Assembly: GCA_026415215.1 (NCBI GenBank)
Contig: JAOAHN010000058.1
Span: 1-64,000 of the forward strand
Length of the DNA stretch: 64,000 nt
Direction: 5' to 3'
From: Candidatus Hydrogenedentota bacterium
Lineage (GTDB): Bacteria; Hydrogenedentota; Hydrogenedentia; Hydrogenedentales; Hydrogenedentaceae
In this document: piece by piece, positions 1-8,939 of the stretch
Layout of the letters: each line of letters starts with the position of its first letter
How positions within the stretch are numbered: position 1 is the stretch's first letter
Notes under the pieces: model-generated
The model's database searches: none
Told to the model about the DNA's origin: nothing
The model's input: only the letters and a program-made list of their open reading frames with translations
Program-made: the position numbers and the translations under genes

Positions 1-221
1 AAAGAAGCAATTACATTTTAATTAGGTAATTTCCAACCAGAAGGGTAAAATCAGAAAGGATATAAGACACTTTCATTTTTTCTCACATTTAACCTCTAAA
101 AATTAGATATACCCCCTTAATATCTCTTCTTTAAGCTTCTCAGATTCTAATCCCCAGAGAGCGATTTTCCCTTCCACAGAAGAGTTTAGAACTCTGTCTG
201 ACATTTTTTTCCGAATTGATA

Positions 222-521
222 ATTGCAATCCCACAAAAAAATTGGGCTTGTCAAAACCTAGGCCGGGGAAAAGTGAATACATGGCTAATTGCAATCCCAC
301 AAAAAAATTGGGCTTGTCAAAACTCAGAATCTCTAGGGTAGCGAAGATTTATCATTGCAATCCCACAAAAAAATTGGGCTTGTCAAAACCTGGCAATACC
401 GATATATTTTGAAGGCATTATTGCAATCCCACAAAAAAATTGGGCTTGTCAAAACTTCTATTGCACGAAAGGTATTTTGGTATTCATTGCAATCCCACAA
501 AAAAATTGGGCTTGTCAAAAC
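222..521. CRISPR. CRISPR array: 5 identical 36-bp repeats ATTGCAATCCCACAAAAAAATTGGGCTTGTCAAAAC with four 30-bp spacers
   Basis: Repeats at 222-257, 288-323, 354-389, 420-455, 486-521 are identical; spacers 258-287, 324-353, 390-419, 456-485 are unrelated and exactly 30 bp. Confidence 0.96.
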
Positions 522-1054
522 TGAAAATGTTTTCACTATACCCCTAAAACCTGTTGTATCGCTTACCTACTACCTCTTTCACCTCCTGTTCTGACTATTA
601 ATTCAATAAAGGGGCACATTTTTCTCTATCTCAATATTCAATTTTTTCTAATTTACTATCAGCATTAGCTGAAATTCATTATTTCTATAATACCAAATCA
701 AAACTTATTTGTCAAGTCAGATTTTAGTTTTTCACTTATCTAATTCTGTCCCTTCCAAGCTCATAAGACATAAAATCTCCACACCATCCTTATTTCAAAG
801 GGGTATAAATCGACCTCTGTTCTCAACGACAGACATAGTAGCACTAAAAGAAGTTGACTATGCTCTAACTCAGGTCATTCAGAATGATAAAAGAAGACAA
901 CAATGTTTACTCTGGCCTCAGCTATGTTGCCTGTTTATTTCTACACCACATCCCCAGGACGAAGCCTAAAGTTATAAGCAGGACTTTCTTTTAGTTTTCT
1001 CGTTGTAAACCTACCCTGAGATACCGTAATCCCTACTCCTTAAGTAACCTGCCA

Positions 1055-1207
1055 TCATAATGACTCCGAAGATTCACGCTTAAATCCAAACCAAGGGTCT
1101 CTACGCTTATCATATCTGATTATCTCCCCTTTATCTTTTTCGCCATGTTTATAGGTATCGCGAAACTCAACTCTTGGTAATCCCCCGTGTTTGAAAATAT
1201 CATTGAA
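1055..1207 (-). pseudogene. Possible decayed coding fragment
   Basis: Minus-strand frame reads FNDIFKHGGLPRVEFRDTYKHGEKDKGEIIRYDKRRDPWFGFKRESSESL* with no start codon; a second protein-like stretch (VGITVSQGRFTTRKLKESPAYNFRLRPGDVV*) follows in another frame. Confidence 0.35.
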
Positions 1208-1333
1208 TTAAAAAGATTTACTCATTAACTGGTTTTTAATGGGATTTGTTGTATTATACGGTGCAAGTTTCCTTATAACATTGTTAATTATGGGCGCTCA
1301 CTTATGATTTACAGTTTATGGATTTCACAGAAT

Positions 1334-1960
1334 CTACAATTCTAATACTTCGAGGAGTTTTTCTGGGGACTCCACAATGTAGTCGGGCTTTGATTTCTCC
1401 AATCTATCTTTACTATGCCATCCCCAGGTTACCGCTATAGTTATTGCTTTAGCTTCTTTACCCTCCTTAATATCACCGCAGGTGTCACCTATGTAGTAGG
1501 GAATACAATTAGGATGTTTTACAGCGATTTTCTTTATTTTCTTAACTTTACTTGGTTCTATGTCTGCTCCGAGTATTTCCTGAATGCCATTTATTTTTTC
1601 TCGTTCTAAAAAGTCCCTTACCGCTTCACTTAAGTTTGAGCTTATTACATAAGTGGGGTAACTTTTAGAAATTTTTTCTAACATTTCTCTAATACCGTGG
1701 AAGGGTTTTACTCTTTTATTGGCATCGGCAATCCTGGGTTGGAATTTATAAAATAAGTCTTTTAGTTTCCAAGGGGGAAATCCTAACTTAAGAAGAGACA
1801 ATATTAGGTTTCCGTCAAATAGGCTGAGAAAAGTTTCTTTTGAATTGAGTTTGTGAAAGCCTAATTCTTCACATGCGTTGGTGAATTCTGAAAAGAATAT
1901 TTCAAATGAATTGGCAATCACGCCATCAAAATCGAACATTACTACTTTAGAAGTGTTCAT
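1334..1960 (-). CDS. HAD-family hydrolase (phosphoglycolate phosphatase-like)
   Basis: N-terminal DFDGVIANS motif, later YVISSN and YIGDTCGDIKEGKEA motifs. Confidence 0.88.
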   Translation of the reverse strand: MNTSKVVMFDFDGVIANSFEIFFSEFTNACEELGFHKLNSKETFLSLFDGNLILSLLKLGFPPWKLKDLFYKFQPRIADANKRVKPFHGIREMLEKISKSYPTYVISSNLSEAVRDFLEREKINGIQEILGADIEPSKVKKIKKIAVKHPNCIPYYIGDTCGDIKEGKEAKAITIAVTWGWHSKDRLEKSKPDYIVESPEKLLEVLEL

Positions 1961-1993
1961 CTATACTCCTTTTAGCAGTTTTTTTGTTGTGTA

Positions 1994-2023
1994 TTGTTGT
2001 AAGAGAGATGTGTTTGATATAAT
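1994..2023 (+). promoter_or_regulatory. Putative sigma70-type promoter for yebC-ruvC
   Basis: TTGTTG, 18-bp spacer, TATAAT with TGA immediately upstream (extended -10). Confidence 0.45.
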
Positions 2024-2074
2024 AAAATTGAAAGTATAGAGAAAACAATTAACTATGTAAGATGGAGTAAAGGG

Positions 2075-2821
2075 ATGTCTGGACATTCGAAATGGGCAAC
2101 AATCAAGCATAAAAAGAGTGCACAGGATGCTAAAAAGGGTAAGCTATTTTCTAAGCTTGCGAGGGAGATAACTATAGCAGTGAAGCTGGGTGGGCCTGAC
2201 CCTGAATCAAATTCTCGCTTGAGAACAGTGCTTTTAGCCTGTAGAAGCGCCAATATGCCCAAGGAGAATATAGAGCGTGCAATAAAGAGAGGATCTGGTG
2301 AGGGCGGAGAAAATTATGAAGAGGTTAGATATGAATGTTATGGTCCTGCAGGTGTAGCTTTGGTTGTAGATGTATTAACGGATAATAAGAGAAGAACAGT
2401 GGCGGATGTGCGACATGTCGTGACTAAGCACGGAGGTAGTATGGCAGAAGCAGGAGCGGTTATGTGGAATTTTGAGCAGAAAGGTTTAATTACGGTTCCA
2501 AAAAACATTTCTGAAGAGGAAATAATGGAAAAGGCTATAGAGGCTGGGGCTGAGGATGTGGATACTGAGGGGGATATGTATGAGGTTTATACCGCTCCTA
2601 ATGATTTACATGCGGTTTTGCAAGCCTTTGAGAAGATGAATATGCCTGTAAATGAGGCAAAACTCACATTGAAACCTAAGAATTTGATATCAGTCGATAG
2701 TAAGTCTGCTGCTGCGGTATTAAAGTTGATGGAAGCACTTGAAGATATGGATGATGTTCAAGATGTTTATACGAATCTGAACATCACTGATGAAGCTCTC
2801 GCAGAGGCAATGGCTGAATAA
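2075..2821 (+). CDS. yebC: YebC/PmpR family regulator
   Basis: MSGHSKWATIKHKKSAQDAKKGKLFSKLAREI signature at the N-terminus; full length about 248 aa. Confidence 0.97.
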   Translation: MSGHSKWATIKHKKSAQDAKKGKLFSKLAREITIAVKLGGPDPESNSRLRTVLLACRSANMPKENIERAIKRGSGEGGENYEEVRYECYGPAGVALVVDVLTDNKRRTVADVRHVVTKHGGSMAEAGAVMWNFEQKGLITVPKNISEEEIMEKAIEAGAEDVDTEGDMYEVYTAPNDLHAVLQAFEKMNMPVNEAKLTLKPKNLISVDSKSAAAVLKLMEALEDMDDVQDVYTNLNITDEALAEAMAE

Positions 2822-2836
2822 CAGAGAATATAGGTA

Positions 2837-3322
2837 ATGATTGCAATTGGGATTGATCCCGGGACTGCAACGACAGGATTTGGGGTAGTAAAAGAGTATA
2901 ATTCGCGGCTTTACCATATAACTCACGGGATAATAAAGACCTCTCCGAATGATCCTATTCAGCAAAGATTATTAGATATATATACCCAGCTTTTGGAGTG
3001 TTTTTCTAAATATTCTCCTGACTTAATGGCAATTGAGAAGATTTACTTTAAGCAGAATGTTACAAATGGGATTTATGTAGCCCAAGCAAGAGGGGTCGCA
3101 TTGCTTTTGTGTGCACAGAGGGGTATTCCAGTAGTTGAATTTAGTCCCACTGAGGTAAAGACTGCTTTAGTAGGATATGGGAGGGCAGAGAAGCATCAAG
3201 TGCAATCCATGGTCCAAAGATTACTTACACTAAGTGTTTTACCAAAGCCTGACGATGCGGGAGATGCGCTCGCTCTTGCTATATGTGCTCTGCAAACTAA
3301 GAGACAAGTTGATATCAGTTGA
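2837..3322 (+). CDS. ruvC: Crossover junction endodeoxyribonuclease RuvC
   Basis: IGIDPGTATTGFGVV start, AIEKIYFKQN, and DDAGDALALAICA C-terminal catalytic motif; next to yebC. Confidence 0.96.
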   Translation: MIAIGIDPGTATTGFGVVKEYNSRLYHITHGIIKTSPNDPIQQRLLDIYTQLLECFSKYSPDLMAIEKIYFKQNVTNGIYVAQARGVALLLCAQRGIPVVEFSPTEVKTALVGYGRAEKHQVQSMVQRLLTLSVLPKPDDAGDALALAICALQTKRQVDIS

Positions 3323-3382
3323 TTTTATTTATACTATCTTGATTATAAAAATCTTATTGGTGTTCTACATGCTGAAAAAAAT

Positions 3383-3434
3383 ATAGCACGGTGGGAAGTT
3401 ATGTTTTTGTAGTCAATACTTGCCACCGTGCTAT
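3383..3434. terminator. Bidirectional intrinsic terminator-like hairpin
   Basis: ATAGCACGGTGG (3383-3394) and CCACCGTGCTAT (3423-3434) are exact inverse complements, extended by AAGT/ACTT after one mismatch; lies between convergent genes. Confidence 0.75.
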
Positions 3435-3484
3435 TTATAAGTTGTGCAGATTTAATTTTTTAGTTTATAGGGTTCTGCTGGCCC

Positions 3485-6148
3485 TTATATTATCCTCCCT
3501 GGGCAGAATGTATCTTCTGAATCTCCACAGAAGTGGTATCCACCTGAATTAAAGAATTGGATGAGCCTTAGAAGCTCGTATAATGATATACTCCAGTTAT
3601 TTGGCGAATAGTCAGAGCTGTGAGGTCTGCAGGATTTATCTTCGCCGTCTCCGGGTGCATAACCGTCTTCAGTTCCCTGGAAGCAGTGGATCTTCCCTAC
3701 ATTGAAGAATTGAATTACTCTCAGTAATTCGGTAAGGCTTATTATTTTGTCAGCATTTATATCAGCGGTGTGTATTTCTAATGGGTTTATTTCTCCTTCA
3801 ACGCCACCTTCAGCAAAGCCTTCTCCTTCGGTTGCTCCTTCACCTTCGGCTCCTCCTTCTATTGCACCTTCCTGTGAGCCTTCGCCTTCGGTGGTGCCCT
3901 CAGTGATACCTTCTCCACCACTTGAGCCTTCACCTTCGATGGTGCCTTCAGTGGCACCTTCTCCACCACTTGATCCTTCACCTTCGGTAGCTCCTTCTAA
4001 ATTACCTTCTCCTTCAGAACCTCCTTCTGTTGAACCTTCTCCTTCGAAAAATCCTTCGAGCAAACCTTCATTTATACCTTCGCCTTCTGAACTTTGGCTT
4101 TTTTCCCATAGTAGAAATGGATAACCAATCCCATTGTCTATACCCCAAACATTCTCGAAGTCCCAACCGATAAATGTAGATTGTTGTTGCATTTCTTCTG
4201 TGGTTTTGCCTTCACCTCCTGCGGAGGTATTCAATCCTGATGTATCGATGTCCCAGTAGCTACTAACGACATTTCCTCCATTTGCACCGCCTATTAATCC
4301 TCCTACATTGTCTAATCCTGAGGCAGTGCCAGTAGAGTAACTCCTTAATACATTGCCTTCATTGTATCCGACCAGACTTCCAACATCGTAACTTCCAAAG
4401 GAATCCACAGAGGAATAGCAATCTTCAATGGTGCCATAGTTTTCTCCAACTAATCCACCTACGCTATTGATTCCTGCAGAGGTACCTGTGACGAAGCACT
4501 GAGATATCAAACCGTAGTTGGCTCCTGAGATTCCACCTACACCGTTAGTTCCCGAGACCTGAGCATTTTGTAATCCCAAATTAAGAACTTGTCCTTGTTC
4601 GCCTATGACACTGAATAGCCCGGCTGGGTTTCCTGAGGTGTCATCAATGAATAGGTTGTAGATTATGTGCCCGTTGCCGTTAAATGTGCCTGTAAATGGA
4701 TTTCCAGGGCTACCTAAGGGGATGAAACCTGAACCCCCATTCCAATCTATGGTTACGCTTGCATCAATGTCTTGCGTTAGAACATAGTTTCCATCAATAG
4801 GGAACATCGGGTCGTTGCCAATTTTTTGGATGTCTTCGATACTGCCAATAAATATTACATTTCCCTCACCTTCGAGGGTTCCTTCGCCCAAGCCTTCCCC
4901 TTCTAAAGATCCTTCAGTATATCCCTCTCCTTCTGAAATTCCTTCGTTAGCCCCTTCTCCTTCTGTTACGCCCTCAGACACGCCTTCGGTCAACCCCTCA
5001 CCTTCGTATGAACCTTCTGTGGTTCCTTCAGATCCACCTTCAGCGGTTCCTTCGCCTTCTAAGGTTCCTTCAGAAAGTCCTTCTCCTTCTTGGACACCTT
5101 CTAAGGAACCTTCGCCTTCAATTATTCCCTCTTGTGTTCCTTCTCCTTCAATGGTTCCTTCAGTATTACCCTCACCTTCGGAGGGAGAATAGGTTTCCCA
5201 TATTAGGTAAGGGTAAGTGGAACCTTCATTTATAGTCCATACATTTGTAAAGTCCCAGTTAGAGAATGTAATTTGAAATTTCATTTCTGCGGATGTTAGT
5301 CCGACACCTCCAGCAGATGTCGTTCGTCCGGAGGTTTCGATATCCCAGTAACTATCTGTTACTACACCTCCTGAACTATAACCCACAAGACCACCAGTGT
5401 TATTTGCACCAGTTACATAGCCTGCGGAAAAGCACTCAATAATAGTGCCATAGTTGGCACCTACTAACCCGCCAATCCGTTGAGATGACCCATTAGTAGG
5501 TCCTAAGGCATAGGACTGGTATATAGTTCCATTGTTCTCACCTACTAATCCGCCTAATACTGAGGACCCAGTCACATTGCCAGTAGAAAAACTCTGTGAT
5601 ATAGTGCCGTTGTTTACGCCAACTAAGCCACCGATTCGAGCCGGACCTGATACGGAGGATTTAGAGTAACATCTAAATACCAATCCTGCGTTTAGACCTA
5701 CTAATCCTCCTGACCTGTTGCCACCATTTACTGAATTGCCTTCTATTCCCAAGTTTTTTACTTCTCCAGTGCTACCAACACAACTGAATAATCCAGTATA
5801 ACCCTGTCCACCACGATTTATATGTAAGTTGGATATTTTGTATCCCTTGCCATCAAATTTGCCTGTGAATGGATTTGATACGCTTCCAATTGGAGCAAAA
5901 CCTGCGCCAGAGTTCCAACCTAATGTAACACTCGCATCGATATTTTGAGTAAGTTCGTAATTACCGCTCAAAGGATAGGCTGGGTCGTTGCCAATTTTTT
6001 GGAGCTCCTGAATTGTGTTGATTTGTATTATGGATTGTGCATAAGTATTGGATATTACTGAGAACAGTCCAAATACAATGACTGGCAATATTAACTCTCT
6101 CAGCCTGAAGTTGTTTTTTAAACTATGATATGAATCTACAGCCCTCAT
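3485..6148 (-). CDS. Secreted GLUG-repeat protein with EGEG-rich linkers and C-terminal dockerin-like doublet
   Basis: Start set at MRAVDSYHSL with upstream AGGAAGGAGA; signal-like hydrophobic segment; repeated GGLVG/GGLVGENNGTI GLUG units; two EGEGxxEGxx linkers; C-terminal ISLTELLRVIQFFN / ISLYELLRLIQFFN pair. Confidence 0.85.
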   Translation of the reverse strand: MRAVDSYHSLKNNFRLRELILPVIVFGLFSVISNTYAQSIIQINTIQELQKIGNDPAYPLSGNYELTQNIDASVTLGWNSGAGFAPIGSVSNPFTGKFDGKGYKISNLHINRGGQGYTGLFSCVGSTGEVKNLGIEGNSVNGGNRSGGLVGLNAGLVFRCYSKSSVSGPARIGGLVGVNNGTISQSFSTGNVTGSSVLGGLVGENNGTIYQSYALGPTNGSSQRIGGLVGANYGTIIECFSAGYVTGANNTGGLVGYSSGGVVTDSYWDIETSGRTTSAGGVGLTSAEMKFQITFSNWDFTNVWTINEGSTYPYLIWETYSPSEGEGNTEGTIEGEGTQEGIIEGEGSLEGVQEGEGLSEGTLEGEGTAEGGSEGTTEGSYEGEGLTEGVSEGVTEGEGANEGISEGEGYTEGSLEGEGLGEGTLEGEGNVIFIGSIEDIQKIGNDPMFPIDGNYVLTQDIDASVTIDWNGGSGFIPLGSPGNPFTGTFNGNGHIIYNLFIDDTSGNPAGLFSVIGEQGQVLNLGLQNAQVSGTNGVGGISGANYGLISQCFVTGTSAGINSVGGLVGENYGTIEDCYSSVDSFGSYDVGSLVGYNEGNVLRSYSTGTASGLDNVGGLIGGANGGNVVSSYWDIDTSGLNTSAGGEGKTTEEMQQQSTFIGWDFENVWGIDNGIGYPFLLWEKSQSSEGEGINEGLLEGFFEGEGSTEGGSEGEGNLEGATEGEGSSGGEGATEGTIEGEGSSGGEGITEGTTEGEGSQEGAIEGGAEGEGATEGEGFAEGGVEGEINPLEIHTADINADKIISLTELLRVIQFFNVGKIHCFQGTEDGYAPGDGEDKSCRPHSSDYSPNNWSISLYELLRLIQFFNSGGYHFCGDSEDTFCPGRII
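3790..4090 (-). repeat. EGEG-type low-complexity coding repeat, C-terminal linker
   Basis: Translation EGEGSTEGGSEGEGNLEGATEGEGSSGGEG...; includes a near-identical 48-bp period duplication beginning near 3908 and 3956. Confidence 0.85.
4860..5190 (-). repeat. EGEG-type low-complexity coding repeat, central linker
   Basis: Translation EGEGNTEGTI EGEGTQEGII EGEGSLEGVQ EGEGLSEGTL..., roughly 10-aa (30-bp) period. Confidence 0.88.
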
Positions 6149-6393
6149 GTTAATTCTCCTTCCTGTAAGTTTTATTCTCTTTATATTTTGATGTACATCA
6201 TAACATAAAGTAATATAGGAATATTCCAAAATATCTCATTTTTTTTAGATAATTGAAAAAATTAGAGCGGGAAGTTTATGAATTAAGTTTAGATGATAAT
6301 TTTTTTTCTTGGTAAAAGTAGATTAATTGTAGTTTATAACAAGGGATTTTTAATAATATCTAATATTATGAAGTAGTTAGAATAACTTGATTT

Positions 6394-8877
6394 ATGTGTA
6401 TGTTATTGACCTCTGGTGGACGAAAATACTTCTCTTTAATTTTCGAGATATTCTTTATATCTTTGCTTGTTACTGTCTCAGTGATTAACTCGGAGAGGTT
6501 TCTAAGGAGTTGGCATGGACCGGGTGGAAGCATCACTACTGATTTGTATATTCCTTCTGTTATGTTTGCTTGTGGACATGGCTTAGTAAATGTTAATCCC
6601 TCTGAGATTCCACATCTAAGGGCCTTTTTGGAGTTTGCTGAACAGACTTTTTCCGGTGAATATATTCCTGAAGATGTTAAGTATTTAGAATTAGATGGCT
6701 ATCAGAGTTGTCATCTTTATTTGGTATATACGGTGGGTATAATCTGGAGATTATTTGGGGTATCTTGGGAAGTCCTGCGCTGGTTTTTGGTGGGATTGTT
6801 TGCGGTAACTACTCTAATAATATATGGAATAGCGAGAATATTTCTTCCATCTTTTTTGTCTATAGTGGTGGGATATAGTTTCCTAAGAGAGGAGACTGCA
6901 TTAATTATCCTTCCTATTCTTCGTGATTTTATCAGGGGGACATTTATTCTTGCGGTTTTATTTACTTTATTTAACCTACTCAAGGGAAAAAATGATAGAA
7001 GGAGGTATCTTCTTAATTGTTGCTCAATTGGATTAACCTGTGGGTTAGGAATGGGTTTTCGTCAAGAGTTATTGATGTTTTTTATATTGTCTTTGTTAGT
7101 ATTAGTCATAATCCCTATAGACAAACACTTGATTAAATTTCCGAGCCGATGCTTAGGTATAGGGATTACAATAGTTATTTTTATAATCTCTTCTTATCCG
7201 GTATTAAAGGCATATCATCATTATGGAACCTATGGTTTTCATCACACATTGATGGGATTTGCAACAGAACACGATGACCTTGCTGGTTTAGAAAGAACTA
7301 ACTATGAGCGAATATATAAGTATGATGATATGCTTGTATCTGCATCTGCTGATATATATTCTTGTCTTCAGAATTCCCCCAAAGAAAAAAATTATCCTGA
7401 TATTAGAGAACCCGAGTGGGAAAAACGAAAGTTGATACTTGCATATTTTTACTGGTTCCCGGCGGATATTTTAGTAAGAATATACTCAGCCATTGCACGA
7501 ATTACTGACCACATAATTACAAGTGCTTTACCTGTAAACTTGTATAGGACATTTTTATCAATTGGGATAATTCTCTTATTCATTGCAATGGATTTTCACA
7601 AAGGGGTGTGCTTCGGACTTATATTGCTATATAGTATGGCAATCCAGACATTGCAATTTAACTTTCGCCATAGTTTCTATCTACTTTTTTTACCTTGGTT
7701 GTTGTATGCTCTGCTTATTTATTGGCTTTTTAAGGGGGCCTATGTTCTATGGGAAGGGGGTAGGAATAGTCTTAAGGATAATATTGAGAAATTGACTGGC
7801 ATAGTAAAAAGGTTTATTGTTTTTGGACTGTTGGCGATTGGTATTTCGGAGGGTATTCTATTTATAGCTCGCCAGATTCAGACTCATCAGCTTTCTCGAC
7901 TGTTTAACTCATACCGCACTGCTGAGTATGAATCTCTTTCCTATAAGACATATTCAGCAGAGAAAGGGGTAGTGTATTCTCTCGATAAACCATTGTCTAT
8001 ACAGCTGGAAGAAAGACCAACACCTGATTGTTTTTTTGTAGCTAATGTTTTAGTGATAGACTTTTTAGTTGATCAATTTCCTGTGTGTTTTGAGCTGATT
8101 TACGATGGTGTGAATGATTTTTCATACACTTTGACAATAACAAACCCAGGGATGTCGAAAGAAAATAATCATCAAGTTCGTTATTTTCTGCCTGTGTATG
8201 AGAATATGAGTAATCTGAAAAATGACTGGAATCGGTTTATAGGTTTTCGGATTTCAGATACTACTAATATGGAGCTGGTGGGAATTCATAGAATCTGCAA
8301 TTTAAAAGACCTACCCATACTAATGAATTGTTATTTTATAGATGATAAATTTACCCTTCCTTACTATCAGAGGTTAGCGTCCTATTCCAGCGCACATATT
8401 AATCCATGTTGGAGACCTTATGGTATATCTGACTCGCAAAGAATCGTTAACGATGCAAAAGTTATGTTTTCAAAAGGAGATAAGGGGAGATCTTTTGAAA
8501 TACTTTGGGATGCTATGAAAAGAGAGCCTTACTTACTAAAGTACGGACTGGTGTTAGCCGAGCTTTATGAACGAGAGGGGGAGATAGAAATGTGTAAATA
8601 TGTATATGAACAGTTAATTTCGAATCGACCTCACGACCCCATTCCTGCTATAAAATTAGATGCATTATTATCTCGAGGGCGCTTTTCTATGGAAGAGAAA
8701 CAACAATTTTGGGGAGATATGATTAATAAATATCCGGAATCTTCCATGGTCTGGCTATATTACTCAAAATACCAGAATGAAAATGTCGATGCTAATGAGT
8801 CATTATTAAGAGCGGTTAAGCTCAATAAATATATCGATAATAAAGTGTCAGAATTTAAATGGGAGTGGTGTAGATAA
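6394..8877 (+). CDS. Large polytopic membrane protein, possibly GT-C-like, with soluble C-terminal TPR-like region
   Basis: Many hydrophobic segments in the N-terminal part; C-terminal helical repeats (LVLAELYEREGEIEMCKYVYEQLISNRPHDP). Confidence 0.6.
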   Translation: MCMLLTSGGRKYFSLIFEIFFISLLVTVSVINSERFLRSWHGPGGSITTDLYIPSVMFACGHGLVNVNPSEIPHLRAFLEFAEQTFSGEYIPEDVKYLELDGYQSCHLYLVYTVGIIWRLFGVSWEVLRWFLVGLFAVTTLIIYGIARIFLPSFLSIVVGYSFLREETALIILPILRDFIRGTFILAVLFTLFNLLKGKNDRRRYLLNCCSIGLTCGLGMGFRQELLMFFILSLLVLVIIPIDKHLIKFPSRCLGIGITIVIFIISSYPVLKAYHHYGTYGFHHTLMGFATEHDDLAGLERTNYERIYKYDDMLVSASADIYSCLQNSPKEKNYPDIREPEWEKRKLILAYFYWFPADILVRIYSAIARITDHIITSALPVNLYRTFLSIGIILLFIAMDFHKGVCFGLILLYSMAIQTLQFNFRHSFYLLFLPWLLYALLIYWLFKGAYVLWEGGRNSLKDNIEKLTGIVKRFIVFGLLAIGISEGILFIARQIQTHQLSRLFNSYRTAEYESLSYKTYSAEKGVVYSLDKPLSIQLEERPTPDCFFVANVLVIDFLVDQFPVCFELIYDGVNDFSYTLTITNPGMSKENNHQVRYFLPVYENMSNLKNDWNRFIGFRISDTTNMELVGIHRICNLKDLPILMNCYFIDDKFTLPYYQRLASYSSAHINPCWRPYGISDSQRIVNDAKVMFSKGDKGRSFEILWDAMKREPYLLKYGLVLAELYEREGEIEMCKYVYEQLISNRPHDPIPAIKLDALLSRGRFSMEEKQQFWGDMINKYPESSMVWLYYSKYQNENVDANESLLRAVKLNKYIDNKVSEFKWEWCR

Positions 8878-8939
8878 AAGGTGTGGAGTTGTCCAAATGA
8901 GCTGATGACAAAAATTATTTTTATGAAGAGGTTTTAATT

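Noticed and set aside
333-594. ORFs 333-536 (-) and 355-594 (+) with repeated LTSPIFLWDCN / LQSHKKIGLVKT peptides
   Set aside because: They are translations of the CRISPR array. Repeat plus spacer is 66 bp, a multiple of three, so the frame stays open and creates a false repetitive protein.
690-720. Candidate tracrRNA anti-repeat around AAAACTTATTTGTCAAG
   Set aside because: Only a short, interrupted resemblance to the repeat end; not enough pairing to claim a tracrRNA.
709-969. 86-aa ORF 709-969 (+)
   Set aside because: No recognisable motif, no clear RBS, and it overlaps part of the minus-strand decayed fragment region.
3747-5235. Plus-strand ORFs rich in PSPSxxPS (3747-4124, 4815-5192) and 5008-5235
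   Set aside because: Antisense shadows of the EGEG-encoding repeats in the minus-strand gene; no independent start or family.
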